Source: Betaproteobacteria bacterium (lineage in GTDB: Bacteria; Pseudomonadota; Gammaproteobacteria; Burkholderiales; SG8-41). From it: a DNA stretch of 64,000 bases. Location: NCBI GenBank assembly GCA_029863175.1, contig JAOTVX010000010.1:1-64000 (forward strand), read 5' to 3'. The position numbers and the translations under genes were made by a program. Numbering within the stretch: position 1 is the first letter of the stretch; each line of letters begins with the position of its first letter. The notes under the pieces are model-generated. The model had not been told where the DNA came from and made no database searches. It saw only the letters and a list, made by a program, of their open reading frames with translations. Below are positions 63,351 to 64,000 of this stretch, in pieces.

Positions 63351-64000
63351 CCGGTCCATCGTGGGTTCGAAGACGCGCTCCGCTTGCCACTGGGTGTCGA
63401 GGTCGGCGGGACTCTTCCAAAACCCGACGCCGAGCCCCGCGAGGTAGGCCGCCCCCAAGGCGGTGGTTTCCTGAACGCGCGGCCGCACGACCGGCACGCC
63501 TATCACGTCCGCCTGAAATTGCATGAGCGCGTCGTTTCGGGCCGCGCCGCCGTCCACCCGCAACTCGCTCAGCCGCAGGCCCGAGTCGCCTTCCATCGCA
63601 CGCAGGACATCTGCTGTCTGATATGCGATGCCTTCGAGCGCCGCGCGCGCCAGGTGCCCCGCACCCGTGCCTCTTGTCAGGCCCAGAATCGCGCCTCGGG
63701 CGTACGGATCCCAGTGGGGGCTGCCCAGCCCCGCAAAGGCCGGAACAAAATAGACGCCGCCGTTGTCGGCCACGCTGCGCGCGAGGGCCTCGATCTCATC
63801 GGCCGAACGGATAATGCCGAGACCGTCGCGCAGCCACTGCACGACTGCGCCAGCGATAAAAACGCTGCCTTCGAGCGCGTACTCGCGCTCCCGTCCGCCG
63901 GGGCACACCGCCGTGGTCACCAGCTTCGAGCGTGACCGGATCAGCTCGCGCCCGGTGTGCATCAGCATGAAGCAACCGGTTCCATAGGTGTTTTTGACCA
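63276..64000 (-). CDS. glpK: Glycerol kinase, 3' part
   Basis: The frame is open to the right edge, where it reads [16 protein letters not shown]. Then [62 protein letters not shown] and [18 protein letters not shown] are glycerol kinase signatures (FGGY C-terminal domain, ATP site). It phosphorylates glycerol. The N-terminal half and start are outside the window. Confidence 0.95.
   Translation of the reverse strand, partial: VKNTYGTGCFMLMHTGRELIRSRSKLVTTAVCPGGREREYALEGSVFIAGAVVQWLRDGLGIIRSADEIEALARSVADNGGVYFVPAFAGLGSPHWDPYARGAILGLTRGTGAGHLARAALEGIAYQTADVLRAMEGDSGLRLSELRVDGGAARNDALMQFQADVIGVPVVRPRVQETTALGAAYLAGLGVGFWKSPADLDTQWQAERVFEPTMDRSQAADLLAGWHRAVERAKQWAQPG

Overview
The window looks like the chromosome of an uncultured, GC-rich, Gram-negative betaproteobacterium (Burkholderiales/Nitrosomonadales-like). 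The evidence is the conserved block xseA..exbB-exbD-lpxK-Trm112-kdsB-adk, the block queG/tsaE-amiC..mutL-miaA, two Bug-type tripartite-tricarboxylate solute receptors, lipid A and Kdo genes, and pntAB. No rRNA, tRNA, CRISPR array or intact insertion sequence was recognised.

Layout. 1-1010: 5'-part of a fused 2Fe-2S/molybdopterin oxidoreductase running off the left edge. 1.7-5.1 kb: a pseudopilin coupled to a large GGDEF/EAL protein. 5.4-6.7 kb: an orphan DNA methyltransferase. 6.8-18.1 kb (minus strand): catabolic genes - FMN alpha-hydroxy-acid oxidase, ICL/PEPM-family enzyme, zinc alcohol dehydrogenase, two paralogous ThDP enzymes, a Bug receptor, two SMP-30 lactonase-like proteins, and a PEBP protein. 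18.4-27.8 kb (plus strand): CoA-thioester genes - MaoC hydratase, SDR, two enoyl-CoA hydratases, MFS carrier, ADP-forming acyl-CoA synthetase, DUF35 and a thiolase-like protein. 28-37.5 kb: Tat-signal MsrB, sodium:solute symporter, GNAT, a complete TRAP transporter, haloacid dehalogenase, an internally deleted Bug receptor and a VOC protein. 37.6-64 kb: mostly housekeeping - DUF2339, queG, tsaE, amiC, nuclease, DUF3047 lipoprotein, pntAB, HpcH aldolase, mutL, miaA, a cNMP-binding protein, xseA, exbBD, lpxK, Trm112, kdsB, adk - then a pyrophosphate module (PPi-phosphofructokinase and K+-independent H+-pyrophosphatase), gamma carbonic anhydrase and the 3' part of glycerol kinase.

The genes of 6.8-37.5 kb together suggest uptake (Bug, TRAP, MFS, SSS) and oxidation of organic acids through 2-oxo/2-hydroxy acids and CoA thioesters. 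The actual substrate cannot be read from the sequence.

The most unusual property lies between the genes. Almost every long spacer carries short words of about 7-13 bases repeated in tandem, often as arm - core - inverted arm. At least six word families occur: TGGTGATGA, AGATAAACGC, ACAGGATTA, CACAGAGAA, CGCCAAGA, and TCACGATTCA/GTCACCC. Several families are stacked in the same order in four dispersed ~200-base mosaics, and at 15.4-15.6 kb one family is nested inside another. Arrays reach into genes: one supplies the stop codon of the FMN oxidase, and another lies inside the N-terminal extension of MiaA. A second signal is a set of near-perfect hairpins whose three-base loop ends in the first base of the stop codon of three unrelated genes.
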